18,224 bases of DNA from assembly GCF_934294775.1 (NCBI RefSeq), contig NZ_CAKRAH010000052.1:1-18224 (forward strand). The letters run 5' to 3'. The notes under the pieces are model-generated. The model saw only the letters and a list, made by a program, of their open reading frames with translations, had not been told where the DNA came from and searched no databases. The position numbers were made by a program, and so were the translations under genes. Source of the stretch: an uncultured Dorea sp. GTDB lineage: Bacteria; Bacillota; Clostridia; Lachnospirales; Lachnospiraceae. Positions 1 to 7,281 of this stretch are shown one piece after another (position 1 is the stretch's first letter; every line of letters starts with the position of its first letter).

Positions 1-110
1 TGGCAAAATCTGCTGCCACTACTGTTTCACACGGAATTTTCAGTTCTGAAAATTCCTGATTTATAGCAAATACATCAGGTTACTGTTTACACAGTAACCG
101 ATTTTGCCAA
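1..110. repeat. Palindromic repeat unit with terminal inverted repeats (MITE/REP-like)
   Basis: The unit is bounded by a perfect 10-bp inverted repeat, TGGCAAAATC (1-10) and GATTTTGCCA (100-109). Inside are two perfect hairpins. One has 11-bp arms GGAATTTTCAG/CTGAAAATTCC around TT (33-56). The other has 9-bp arms GGTTACTGT/ACAGTAACC around a 4-nt loop (78-99). The first 77 bases recur at 128-204. No open reading frame is present, so this is a non-coding palindromic element. It may extend left of the window. Dispersal elsewhere in the genome is inferred, not seen. Confidence 0.7.
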
Positions 111-127
111 TGCTACGCATTTCAAAT

Positions 128-204
128 TGGCAAAATCTGCTGCCACTACTGTTTCACACGGAATTTTCAGTTCTGAAAATTCCTGATTTATAGCAAATAC
201 ATCA
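128..204. repeat. Second, 3'-truncated copy of the palindromic repeat
   Basis: Positions 128-204 are identical to 1-77 (127-bp offset). This copy keeps the left terminal arm (TTGGCAAAATC, 127-137) and the first hairpin (160-183). It loses the second hairpin and the right terminal arm, because the sequence diverges after 204. The 16 bases between the units (111-126) include TGCTACGCA. The junction at 204 sits 33 bases upstream of the promoter of the next gene. Confidence 0.75.
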
Positions 205-236
205 TACACTATACTGCCCGTAAATTCAACGCAGAC

Positions 237-265
237 TTGCAAATTTCATATAAATGCGATATATT
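237..265 (+). promoter_or_regulatory. Putative sigma-A promoter of the CNNM/CBS gene
   Basis: A -35 of TTGCAA (237-242) and a -10 of TATATT (260-265) are separated by exactly 17 bases. Transcription would start near 272. That is downstream of the first in-frame ATG (254) and upstream of the ribosome binding site at 286-292. The promoter therefore supports the TTG start at 305. Confidence 0.5.
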
Positions 266-304
266 AATCTAAATATTATTTTTTCAAAGGAGTGGATTTT
301 ACAA

Positions 305-1588
305 TTGGACACGAGTGTCGCGATACAACTCATTATTCTATTGATTTTATTGATTCTTTCAGGATTTTTTTCATCTGCGGAGACAGCTTTAACAACGGTA
401 AACCGGATGCGTATCCGCGGTCTTGCCGACGAAGGCAACAAGCGGGCAAAAACCGTTATGCGTATTACCGATGATACCAGCAAGATGCTGAGTGCGATCC
501 TGATCGGTAATAATGTGGTGAATCTTTCTGCCGCTTCCCTTACTACCACCCTGGCTTACAACCTTGGCGGTTCTATGGTAGCAGCTGCAAGTGCAGTTCT
601 GTCTGTACTGATCATTATCTTCGGAGAGATCACGCCAAAGACCATGGCTACACTGCATGCGGAAAAGATGTCTCTTCGTTATGCTTCGGTCATCAATCTG
701 TACATCAAAGTCATGACACCATTTGTATTCATCATCAACAAGCTTTCGGATATCATTCTCCGCATTCTTCACATCGATCCGAATGCCGGAAACAAACAGA
801 TGACAGAATCTGAACTCCGTACGATTGTGGATGTCAGCCACGAAAGCGGTGTCATCGAATCCGATGAAAAAGAGATGATCTATAACGTATTCGATCTTGG
901 CGATGCGAAAGCAAAAGATGTCATGGTACCAAGAGTTCATGTTACATTCGCCGATGTAAATGCCACTTACGAAGAATTGATCGACATTTTCCGCGAGGAC
1001 AAATTCACACGTCTTCCGATTTTTGAAGACACAACAGACAATGTTGTCGGTACGATCAATATGAAAGATCTTCTCTTATATGATAAGGAAAAAGAGTTTC
1101 ACATCCGCGACTTTATGCGCGAGGCCTATTTCACTTACGAATATAAGAATATTTCCGAATTACTTGTAGAGATGCGTCAGGCTTCTTTTAACATTGCCAT
1201 TGTTCTGGATGAATACGGTGAGACTTCCGGTCTGATCACACTGGAAGATATTCTGGAAGAGATCGTCGGAGAAATTCATGATGAATATGACGAGAATGAA
1301 GAAGACTTTATCAAACAGGTCGGTGAGCGCGATTATATCGTAGAAGGCTCCACGAATCTGGATGACCTGAATGACAGACTCGATCTTGATCTGACCTCAG
1401 AAGAGTATGATTCCGTCGGTGGATTCATTATCGAGCATCTGGACCGGCTTCCGGAGATTGGCGACGGTGTTACCACCGAAGATGGCATCCATCTGGTTGT
1501 GGAAAAATTAGACAAAAACAGAATCGAAAGTGTACATTTATATCTGCCGGAACCGAAACCGGAAGATGAAGAAGGAGACGAGGATTAA
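305..1588 (+). CDS. CNNM/CBS-pair/CorC membrane protein (HlyC/CorC family, UPF0053)
   Basis: Membrane protein of the CNNM (DUF21) family, whose members are implicated in Mg2+ or other divalent cation export; the substrate here is not shown. From the TTG start it is 427 residues. An N-terminal CNNM membrane domain (about 1-180) begins with a hydrophobic helix followed by the family signature SGFFSSAETALT and contains GEITPKT. A CBS pair follows (about 195-310, with DVMVPR and LDEYGETSGLITLEDILEEIVGEI). The C-terminal CorC_HlyC domain (about 330-415) is followed by an acidic tail. The TTG start is preferred because AAAGGAG (286-292) lies 12 bases upstream and gives the family-typical N-terminus MDTSVAIQLI. 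An in-frame ATG at 254 lacks a ribosome binding site and would precede the predicted transcription start. Its stop codon sits in the loop of the downstream terminator. Confidence 0.9.
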   Translation: MDTSVAIQLIILLILLILSGFFSSAETALTTVNRMRIRGLADEGNKRAKTVMRITDDTSKMLSAILIGNNVVNLSAASLTTTLAYNLGGSMVAAASAVLSVLIIIFGEITPKTMATLHAEKMSLRYASVINLYIKVMTPFVFIINKLSDIILRILHIDPNAGNKQMTESELRTIVDVSHESGVIESDEKEMIYNVFDLGDAKAKDVMVPRVHVTFADVNATYEELIDIFREDKFTRLPIFEDTTDNVVGTINMKDLLLYDKEKEFHIRDFMREAYFTYEYKNISELLVEMRQASFNIAIVLDEYGETSGLITLEDILEEIVGEIHDEYDENEEDFIKQVGERDYIVEGSTNLDDLNDRLDLDLTSEEYDSVGGFIIEHLDRLPEIGDGVTTEDGIHLVVEKLDKNRIESVHLYLPEPKPEDEEGDED

Positions 1589-1605
1589 CCCCGTCTCCTT
1601 TTTAT
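1574..1605 (+). terminator. Intrinsic terminator overlapping the end of the CNNM/CBS gene
   Basis: The arms GGAGACG (1574-1580) and CGTCTCC (1592-1598) extend by two more pairs past one mismatch. They enclose the TAA stop codon (1586-1588) and are followed by TTTTTATT. The convergent gene ends at 1602, so the hairpin may also slow minus-strand transcription, although the minus side has only a broken T-tract. Confidence 0.75.
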
Positions 1606-2303
1606 TCTTCATCTTTCACTTCTTCTCCGGCAAGTTTCAGAATATCTTCAATCTCATCTTCGCTGATTCCAAGTCTGTCTGCAACTTCATCCACACTGAC
1701 TTTACGCCCGTATTCTTCTTTCATACTTTTGATCGTCTCATCCAGTTCTGTAACTTTCTCAACCATCTTATGATCTCTTCTCTTCACTTCCGTCTGCGAC
1801 TCCAGCGATGCCAGCATTCCGGCACGCACCTGTTCCAGAATATCTTCTTCATCCTTTTCCTTCCGGATCTCTTTTAATGCCAGCATCAGTACAATATTTC
1901 CTTCCTGGATCATATCACCGATAAACACTTCCGGTTGATGCAGTTTCACTGCTTCTTCTACTACTTTCGGAAGATAATATGCCATGCGCACCTCTTCCGG
2001 TGTCTCTTCCTTCATATCACCGAGACTTCGCAGATATTCTTCTACATATTTCTGTTCGTCCGGGCTTAATGGCTGTTGTTCTTCACTTTCTGCTTCTCTT
2101 ACTGTACCTCCGGCCTGTTTATAACCGATCACTGCCATCTTCATCGATAACAGGTAATCACAGACCAGATTCATCTGTTCCTGCGAAAGCCCGTCTTCTT
2201 CAAAATATTTTTCCACCTCATCTACAGTAATCTTGCCATTCTGACTTTCTGCAAGACTTAAGACCCCTGCCAGTTTTTCTTTGAATTGTAATCTATCCGC
2301 CAT
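1602..2303 (-). CDS. Degenerate sigma-70-like protein lacking region 4
   Basis: 233 residues that align by eye to the primary sigma factor layout but stop early. Residues 7-60 resemble region 1.1, and 82-100 (DEQKYVEEYLRSLG) resemble region 1.2. Residues 107-143 (YLPKVVEEAV then GDMIQEGNIVLM) match region 2.1-2.2, the core RNA polymerase contact. Region 2.3, normally rich in aromatics for promoter melting, is replaced by charged sequence with no Tyr/Trp cluster. Residues 178-228 resemble regions 3.0-3.1 (VSVDEVADRLGISEDEIEDILKL). Nothing corresponds to region 4, which reads the -35 element. It could be a sigma-derived regulator that binds polymerase or another sigma; no function is demonstrated. 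The start is supported by GGAGG about 9 bases upstream. It is transcribed alone, convergent to the CNNM/CBS gene. Confidence 0.8.
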   Translation of the reverse strand: MADRLQFKEKLAGVLSLAESQNGKITVDEVEKYFEEDGLSQEQMNLVCDYLLSMKMAVIGYKQAGGTVREAESEEQQPLSPDEQKYVEEYLRSLGDMKEETPEEVRMAYYLPKVVEEAVKLHQPEVFIGDMIQEGNIVLMLALKEIRKEKDEEDILEQVRAGMLASLESQTEVKRRDHKMVEKVTELDETIKSMKEEYGRKVSVDEVADRLGISEDEIEDILKLAGEEVKDEE

Positions 2304-2520
2304 ATATCATTTCCTCCATTTTTATTATCGATGCATTCTCAGTTTTTTCTCTCACAACAGCTTCCAAAAGCTTTAGAGTGTCTCTTATATCTTGCAGAAA
2401 ATATTTTTAAGCCACACTCCAGGAGCGAATCTGTATTTTATCTATCTTTTTTTGTTTCTTCCTTATTTTAATAGAGCAATTCCATGATATTATGAATTTA
2501 ATTCTCTGTCAATCTGTAAC

Positions 2521-2546
2521 AAAAAAAGACTCATTTTACAGTCTTT
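2521..2546 (-). terminator. Intrinsic terminator of the small membrane protein gene
   Basis: Read on the minus strand, a 7-bp stem AAAGACT/AGTCTTT (2540-2546 and 2525-2531) with an 8-base loop runs straight into seven T residues. It lies about 40 bases past the stop codon of the 85-residue membrane protein. The remaining gap from 2304 to 2520 is AT-rich and shows no convincing ORF or promoter. Confidence 0.7.
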
Positions 2547-2583
2547 GTAAAACAAGCCTTTTTATTGTTATAACATTTATGTC

Positions 2584-2841
2584 TTACTCCATCATGTGAT
2601 GTCTGTATAATTCATACAGATACAGGCCTCCTCCCATCAATCCCACGATCAGTCCGCCGTAGATGCCTGCACACATAAGATTTACTACATTACCTGCAAT
2701 TGAAAATCCTAAAAACTTACAGATCAGCGCCCCTGCTCCCATTGTTATAAGCATCCAGCCGATGATATTCATTACCAGAAATGCACTGACTGCTCCTTCT
2801 ATTGTAAATATTTTATTCACTGTATCCCATAATTTTTTCAT
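2584..2841 (-). CDS. Small two-helix membrane protein of unknown function
   Basis: 85 residues with no family I recognise. Two long hydrophobic segments are visible, about 15-43 and 49-76, the second very glycine-rich (GIYGGLIVGLMGGGLYLYELY). The N-terminus is short and positively charged, and the C-terminus ends HHMME. This fits a helical-hairpin inner membrane protein. The start is well supported by AGGAGG about 10 bases upstream. It lies downstream of the amidase gene on the same strand, with a 118-base gap that holds a pair of direct repeats. It has its own terminator, so it probably has its own promoter. It could be a holin-like or stress membrane protein, but nothing in the sequence proves either. 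Confidence 0.7.
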   Translation of the reverse strand: MKKLWDTVNKIFTIEGAVSAFLVMNIIGWMLITMGAGALICKFLGFSIAGNVVNLMCAGIYGGLIVGLMGGGLYLYELYRHHMME

Positions 2842-2906
2842 TCTAAAACGCCTCCTGCATTTTCCTTTAAAACTTTACTCTTATCTCATTTGCTGACTTT
2901 AGTATA

Positions 2907-2956
2907 AAAAGGTTATGTTAAAAGGATTGTCTTAGTAATGAAAAGTTTATGTTAAA
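2907..2956. repeat. Pair of 16-bp direct repeats upstream of the small membrane protein gene
   Basis: AAAAGGTTATGTTAAA (2907-2922) and AAAAGTTTATGTTAAA (2941-2956) differ at one base and are 34 bases apart, about three helical turns. On the minus strand the first repeat abuts a possible -10, TATACT (2901-2906), for which no good -35 is visible. Activator binding to the repeats is an inference. Confidence 0.5.
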
Positions 2957-2959
2957 TTT

Positions 2960-3742
2960 TTATACTTCCTGCTGTACGATCAAAGTCTGATATCCTGCCC
3001 GTTTCAGACGGCGCTCCATCTGTACCGCATCATTTAAATTATCAAATTCTCCCACATAGACTCTGTAATACGGGCCTGACCGGTCAATGTACACCGGATA
3101 CTCCTGCTCCAGAAGTTCATTCTGCAGTCGGTTCGCATACCGCTGATTCCGGAACAATCCCACCTGCACCCGATACACCGGAACTTTTTCTTCCTTGATC
3201 AGCCCATTGCTTTCCAATGTGTCCAGAATCCCATCTGCAATTGCCTGTGCGATATCTTCAAAGTTATCATCAAACAGACGGTTATCTGTGTCTGAATTCA
3301 GAAATCCGGCTTCCACCAGTATCGCCGGCATTTTTGTACGTTTCAGGACCACCAGATCCGGTCTTGCTTTCACGCCCAGATTCACGAAGCCTACACCTTC
3401 GAGCTGCTCATTGATATTCTGTGCCATTTTGTATTTGAGTCCCGACAGATCATAGATCAGACTTTCGACTCCTTCCACCTCATTATCGGCAGGAAATGAA
3501 TTTCTATGAATAGAAACGAAGAAATCCACTCCTGCCTGATTCGCTTTCATTGCTTTTTCATATGGTGTCTCGTAGACATCGGTTGTTCTGGTATACTCTA
3601 CATCAATTCCTCTGTCTGATAAAATCTCTCCGATCGCAAGCACTAGTTTCAGGTTGTCATCTTTTTCCCGCCGGCCTTCGTACACGGCTCCCGGATCTCT
3701 TGCACCGCCATGGCCGGCATCCAGCATGATTGAATATGCCAT
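2960..3742 (-). CDS. CwlC-like N-acetylmuramoyl-L-alanine amidase with SPOR domain
   Basis: Cleaves the bond between N-acetylmuramate and L-alanine in peptidoglycan. The 260-residue protein has an Amidase_3 domain (about 1-180) with the zinc ligands H11 (LDAGHGG), E26 (RREKDDN) and H79 (SIHRN), and the catalytic E144 (LVEAGFLNSDTDN). A SPOR domain (about 187-260) follows and binds septal or denuded glycan. There is no signal peptide: the chain begins directly at the first catalytic strand. Size, domain order and missing signal match Bacillus CwlC, which is made in the mother cell and lyses it at the end of sporulation. The start follows AAAAGGAGA, and a sigma-K-like promoter lies just upstream. 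The symbol is withheld because related cell-wall amidases share this layout, but all catalytic residues are intact. Confidence 0.88.
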   Translation of the reverse strand: MAYSIMLDAGHGGARDPGAVYEGRREKDDNLKLVLAIGEILSDRGIDVEYTRTTDVYETPYEKAMKANQAGVDFFVSIHRNSFPADNEVEGVESLIYDLSGLKYKMAQNINEQLEGVGFVNLGVKARPDLVVLKRTKMPAILVEAGFLNSDTDNRLFDDNFEDIAQAIADGILDTLESNGLIKEEKVPVYRVQVGLFRNQRYANRLQNELLEQEYPVYIDRSGPYYRVYVGEFDNLNDAVQMERRLKRAGYQTLIVQQEV

Positions 3743-3775
3743 AAGATGTCTCCTTTTTGATTATTCTTTCATATA

Positions 3776-3803
3776 TAAACTATGACATACCTGATAAAAA
3801 AGT
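3776..3803 (-). promoter_or_regulatory. Putative sigma-K promoter of the amidase gene
   Basis: On the minus strand the -10 reads CATAGTTTA (3784 down to 3776), a full match to CATAnnnTA. An AC dinucleotide, the core of the sigma-K -35, lies 17 bases upstream (3803-3802). Transcription would start near 3768, about 26 bases before the ATG. The motif is short and AT-rich, so chance is possible, but the gene product is what sigma-K would be expected to control. Confidence 0.5.
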
Positions 3804-3832
3804 GTATATAAACAAGGTAAAAGAATCGTCGA

Positions 3833-5239
3833 TCACAACTGTGCAACTTTATGTGGATTCAAAATATTCTTCGGATCAAACACTTTCTTAATTCCATTCA
3901 TCAGTTCCAGATTCTCTGTCGGAAGTGATTTCCTGAGATATGGTTTCTTCGCAAATCCAATTCCATGTTCACCGGATACCTGTCCTCTTAACTCATGTGC
4001 TTTTTGATATATTTTCTCCATGGTATCTTTCATACGTTTTTCCCATTCTTCATCGCTTAAATCATCTTTCAGAATATACGCATGAAGATTTCCATCTCCC
4101 GCATGACCAAAACTTTTAATACGGATATCCTTTTCTTTCTGAAGATTATGAAGATATACAACCATATCATTGACACAGTTTCTTGGAACAACCATATCTA
4201 CTTCGTCCATATAAGTCGTAGATCCTTTGATTGCTTCCAGGAATGCACCTCTTGCCTTCCAGATAGATTCTTCTCTTTCTTCTGTATCTGAAATCAACAC
4301 ATCCAGTGCTCCCTGTTCCAGACATAATTTCGCTACTTTTGCATACGCCTCTTCAATCTCTTCTACAGAATTTCCATCAAATTTCAACAGCAGATATGCA
4401 TCTGACTGCTTATCCGGAAATGCTTTTCCCAGATATTCCTCTGCATCTTCAATGACTTCTCTCTGCATGAATTCGACTGCTGTCGGTATGGTCTTGGATT
4501 TGATGATTACCGGTACTGTATCGATTGCCTGTTCCAGTGTCGGGAAAGGTATCAGAAGACTGATCACCTTTTTCGGCAGTGGAAGTAATTTTAAAATTGC
4601 TTTCGTAATAAATCCAAGCGTTCCTTCCGAACCGATGATCAGATTTTTCAGATCATAACCGGAACTGTTCTTAACAACTTTTCCTCCGAACTGCGTGATT
4701 TCTCCGTTAGGAAGAACCACTTCCAATCCCATCACATAATCTCTTGTCACACCATATTTTACTGCTCTCATGCCACCTGCATTTGTGCTGATATTTCCTC
4801 CGATGGTCGCTGATTTTTCTCCAGGATCCGGTGGATAGAAGAAATCATGTTCTTCTACATAAGTTCCAAGTTCCATCAAAAGAACTCCCGGCTCCACTGT
4901 AACTGTAAGATTTTCCTCGTCCAGTTCCAAAATATGATTCATAAGCGTGGTGTCGATCATAATTCCGTGTTCGATTGCTACGGAAGATCCTACCAGTCCG
5001 GTTCCTGCACCTCTTGGTGTTACCGGAATTGTATGTTCATATGCATATTTCATGATCGCTGATATCTCTTCCGGTGATTTTGCCCTTACCACTATATCCG
5101 GATAGCTGCTTGTTCCTCCCAACTCATCATGACTGTATTCTTCATTAATAAAGTCTCCGACCAATACCCGTTCTTCGTCCTTTACAATCTCTTTTATATA
5201 TGTAATATCTGAATTATCCAGTTTTTTATACTTTTCCAT
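3833..5239 (-). CDS. lctD: FAD-dependent lactate dehydrogenase (GlcD/LctD family)
   Basis: Oxidises lactate to pyruvate and passes electrons to the EtfAB encoded just upstream. The 468-residue flavoprotein has an FAD_binding_4 domain with PRGAGTGLVGS (75-85), DPGEKSATIGGN (about 138-149), NAGG (153-156) and GSEGTLGF (203-210). The FAD-oxidase C-terminal domain carries the metal/substrate motif GHAGDGNLHAYI (378-389) and SGEHGIG (422-428). Length and motifs are complete. The gene starts 2 bases after the etfA stop with GGGAG upstream, so translation is probably coupled. The family also includes glycolate and 2-hydroxyglutarate dehydrogenases; the lactate permease in the same operon points to lactate. 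No obvious intrinsic terminator follows, so read-through towards the amidase gene is possible. Confidence 0.9.
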   Translation of the reverse strand: MEKYKKLDNSDITYIKEIVKDEERVLVGDFINEEYSHDELGGTSSYPDIVVRAKSPEEISAIMKYAYEHTIPVTPRGAGTGLVGSSVAIEHGIMIDTTLMNHILELDEENLTVTVEPGVLLMELGTYVEEHDFFYPPDPGEKSATIGGNISTNAGGMRAVKYGVTRDYVMGLEVVLPNGEITQFGGKVVKNSSGYDLKNLIIGSEGTLGFITKAILKLLPLPKKVISLLIPFPTLEQAIDTVPVIIKSKTIPTAVEFMQREVIEDAEEYLGKAFPDKQSDAYLLLKFDGNSVEEIEEAYAKVAKLCLEQGALDVLISDTEEREESIWKARGAFLEAIKGSTTYMDEVDMVVPRNCVNDMVVYLHNLQKEKDIRIKSFGHAGDGNLHAYILKDDLSDEEWEKRMKDTMEKIYQKAHELRGQVSGEHGIGFAKKPYLRKSLPTENLELMNGIKKVFDPKNILNPHKVAQL

Positions 5240-5241
5240 GA

Positions 5242-6435
5242 TTATGCTCCCTTCTTTTCTTCTATCTTCTGAATCAGCTGCGGGATCACATCATAAAGAT
5301 CTCCCACCAGACAATAATGTGCGGTTTTAAAAATCGGTGCTTTTTCATCTTTGTTGATTGCAAATATCGTTTCCGAATGATTCATACCCGCAGTAAACTG
5401 AACTGCTCCGGAGACCCCACAGGTAATAATAAGCTTCGGTCTGACTGTACGCCCGCTTAAACCTATCTGACATTTCGCCGGCAGCCATCCGGACTCTGCC
5501 ATTGGTCTGGTACATGCAAGTTGTCCGCCCAGAAGATCTGCAAGTCTTTGAAGCATCTCCAGATCTTCCTGTTTCTTTACGCCACGACCTGCTACTACAA
5601 GCACATCTGCATTTTCAATGAATTTTTCTTTTTCTTTTAATACAATATCCAGTACATCTACATGTGAGTCCAGTCTTTCTTTCGCAATTGTACAGTTTAC
5701 AATTTCACCCGTTTCTTCTACTGATCGCTTTGGTGCATTCATGATCTTATACCTCACAGTAGCCATTTGCGGACGGTGATACGGTGTCTTGATATGTGCC
5801 ATAATATTTCCACCAAAAGCCGGACGGATTTGCGAAAGATCTGTATCTTCATTCATTTCAAGAATCGTACAATCTGCTGTCAGTCCGGTCTTCATCCTTG
5901 CCGCCACTCTTGGTGCCAGCTGTCTTCCAACGGTCGTCGCACCCACCAAAATAGACGATGGCTTCACATTCTGAATAAAATCTTCAAAAACGGCTGTATA
6001 TGGTTCGATCTTAAACCGCTCCAGTTCCGGTTCATCATATATGAATACTTTGTCAGCTCCATAATGCAGCAGTTCATGGCTCTTTTCACTGATATGATTT
6101 CCCATGAATACTGCATATACCGGATGACCGGTTACCTGCGCCAGTTCTCTTGCTTTTCCCAGCAGTTCCAGCGTTACCGGATGGATCTTGCCATCTACAT
6201 GATCCACATATACAGCAATTCCTTTCCATTCTTCTTTATTCACACTTGGTCTTACTGTATCTTCTACATATTCCACTGCACCTTCCGGACCTTTCTTTAC
6301 ACAAAGGCGGCACATCTTACAGGCCGCATTGATTGAAAGTTTTCCGTCTTTTTCTTCCATTGCCCCAAACGGACAGATCTTGACCAGTTCTTGATTATCT
6401 GTAACTTTTTCCTGATGTATGATTAATTTAGCCAC
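5242..6435 (-). CDS. etfA: Electron transfer flavoprotein alpha subunit with N-terminal [4Fe-4S] module (LctC-type)
   Basis: Alpha subunit of the Etf that accepts electrons from lactate dehydrogenase. The 397-residue chain is longer than an ordinary EtfA because a ferredoxin-like segment (about 1-60) precedes the Etf fold. Cys21 (CPFGAM) with Cys39, Cys42 and Cys45 (CKMCRLC) can bind one [4Fe-4S] cluster. The C-terminal FAD domain shows GVSGAVQFTAGM and IFAINKDEKAPIF. In Acetobacterium LctC a comparable extension belongs to a confurcating complex that reduces NAD+ with lactate at the expense of reduced ferredoxin. The start is GTG, with AGGAGG about 9 bases upstream. The gene begins 12 bases after etfB ends and finishes 2 bases before lctD, so the three form one transcription unit. 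The confurcating mechanism is inferred from family and context. Confidence 0.92.
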   Translation of the reverse strand: MAKLIIHQEKVTDNQELVKICPFGAMEEKDGKLSINAACKMCRLCVKKGPEGAVEYVEDTVRPSVNKEEWKGIAVYVDHVDGKIHPVTLELLGKARELAQVTGHPVYAVFMGNHISEKSHELLHYGADKVFIYDEPELERFKIEPYTAVFEDFIQNVKPSSILVGATTVGRQLAPRVAARMKTGLTADCTILEMNEDTDLSQIRPAFGGNIMAHIKTPYHRPQMATVRYKIMNAPKRSVEETGEIVNCTIAKERLDSHVDVLDIVLKEKEKFIENADVLVVAGRGVKKQEDLEMLQRLADLLGGQLACTRPMAESGWLPAKCQIGLSGRTVRPKLIITCGVSGAVQFTAGMNHSETIFAINKDEKAPIFKTAHYCLVGDLYDVIPQLIQKIEEKKGA

Positions 6436-6447
6436 TTTCTTTTCCTC

Positions 6448-7236
6448 CTACACGAATTTCATTTCCACGATTTTATCAAACAATTTCTCTGCAAGCACAT
6501 CTCCCGCTTCATTCCATATCTCTTTTTTATCATTCACAGCAGGTGGAAATATCTTCTGCACCTGTGTCGGTGATCCATTCAGACCATAATGCATTTCATC
6601 GGTATCTTTCATATCTTTCAGGGACAGCACATTGATTTCACGCTCTTTTGTCTCCGTCTTTTTCACATAAGATGGAAGTCTCGGTTGGAAAATATCTTTA
6701 TTCACAGCAAGGAGACATGGAAACTGAACCTTTGCAATCTCAACTTCCTCCGGCAGATCCATGCTGACGGTAATTCCGTCTTCCTCAACTTTATTGATCT
6801 TTACAACATCTGCTACACTCGGAATGTTCAGCCACTCGGAAATCTCCGGTCCTACCTGAGCAGTATCCCCATCCGTTGTCTGACGTCCGCAGAGGATCAG
6901 ATCAAACTCACCGCTCGCTTTGATCCCCTGTGCCAGCGTATAACTCGTAGCCAGCACATCTGCTCCTCCGAATTTGCGGTCTGACAAAAGTGTTCCCGCA
7001 TCCGCTCCCATCGCAAACGCTTCCCTGATCACCTGTTTTGCCTGAGGTGGTCCCATAGAGATTACCTGTACTGTTCCGCCTGTCTGCTCACGTATTCTGA
7101 ACGCTGTCTCCAATGCATAGAGATCATAAGGATTCATCTTTGATGCTGCTCCGTCTCTTTTTAACACTCCGGTAACCGGATCCACTTCTACTTTATTACT
7201 CTCTGGTACCTGCTTGATACAAACAAGAATCTTCAT
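6448..7236 (-). CDS. etfB: Electron transfer flavoprotein beta subunit (LctB-type)
   Basis: Beta subunit of the Etf paired with the downstream alpha subunit. The 262-residue protein has the EtfB hallmarks: ILVCIKQVPE at the N-terminus, NPYDLYALE (about 35-43), and CGRQTTDGDTAQVGPEI (about 115-131). In bifurcating Etfs the last segment lines the bifurcating FAD pocket, a feature typical of LctB/CarE/FixA-type subunits. It is the first soluble gene after the permease: lctP ends 45 bases upstream, with GGAAGG before the ATG. Its role is to exchange electrons between lactate dehydrogenase and NAD+/ferredoxin in the cytoplasm; this specificity is inferred from the operon. Confidence 0.92.
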   Translation of the reverse strand: MKILVCIKQVPESNKVEVDPVTGVLKRDGAASKMNPYDLYALETAFRIREQTGGTVQVISMGPPQAKQVIREAFAMGADAGTLLSDRKFGGADVLATSYTLAQGIKASGEFDLILCGRQTTDGDTAQVGPEISEWLNIPSVADVVKINKVEEDGITVSMDLPEEVEIAKVQFPCLLAVNKDIFQPRLPSYVKKTETKEREINVLSLKDMKDTDEMHYGLNGSPTQVQKIFPPAVNDKKEIWNEAGDVLAEKLFDKIVEMKFV

Positions 7237-7281
7237 ATCTGTTTCTTCCTTCCTTTTTTTGAATATTTTATAAATAATTTT

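Noticed and set aside
1..204. Repeated sequence at the left edge as a CRISPR array
   Set aside because: The units are 77-110 bp with internal palindromes and only two copies, with no spacer-repeat rhythm and no cas genes.
389..940. Minus-strand open frame of 183 residues
   Set aside because: It lies fully inside the CNNM/CBS gene, has no ribosome binding site and its translation resembles no protein family.
3743..3832. Intrinsic terminator after lctD
   Set aside because: No GC-containing stem with a T-tract is present; the T-rich part belongs to the spacer of the sigma-K-like promoter.
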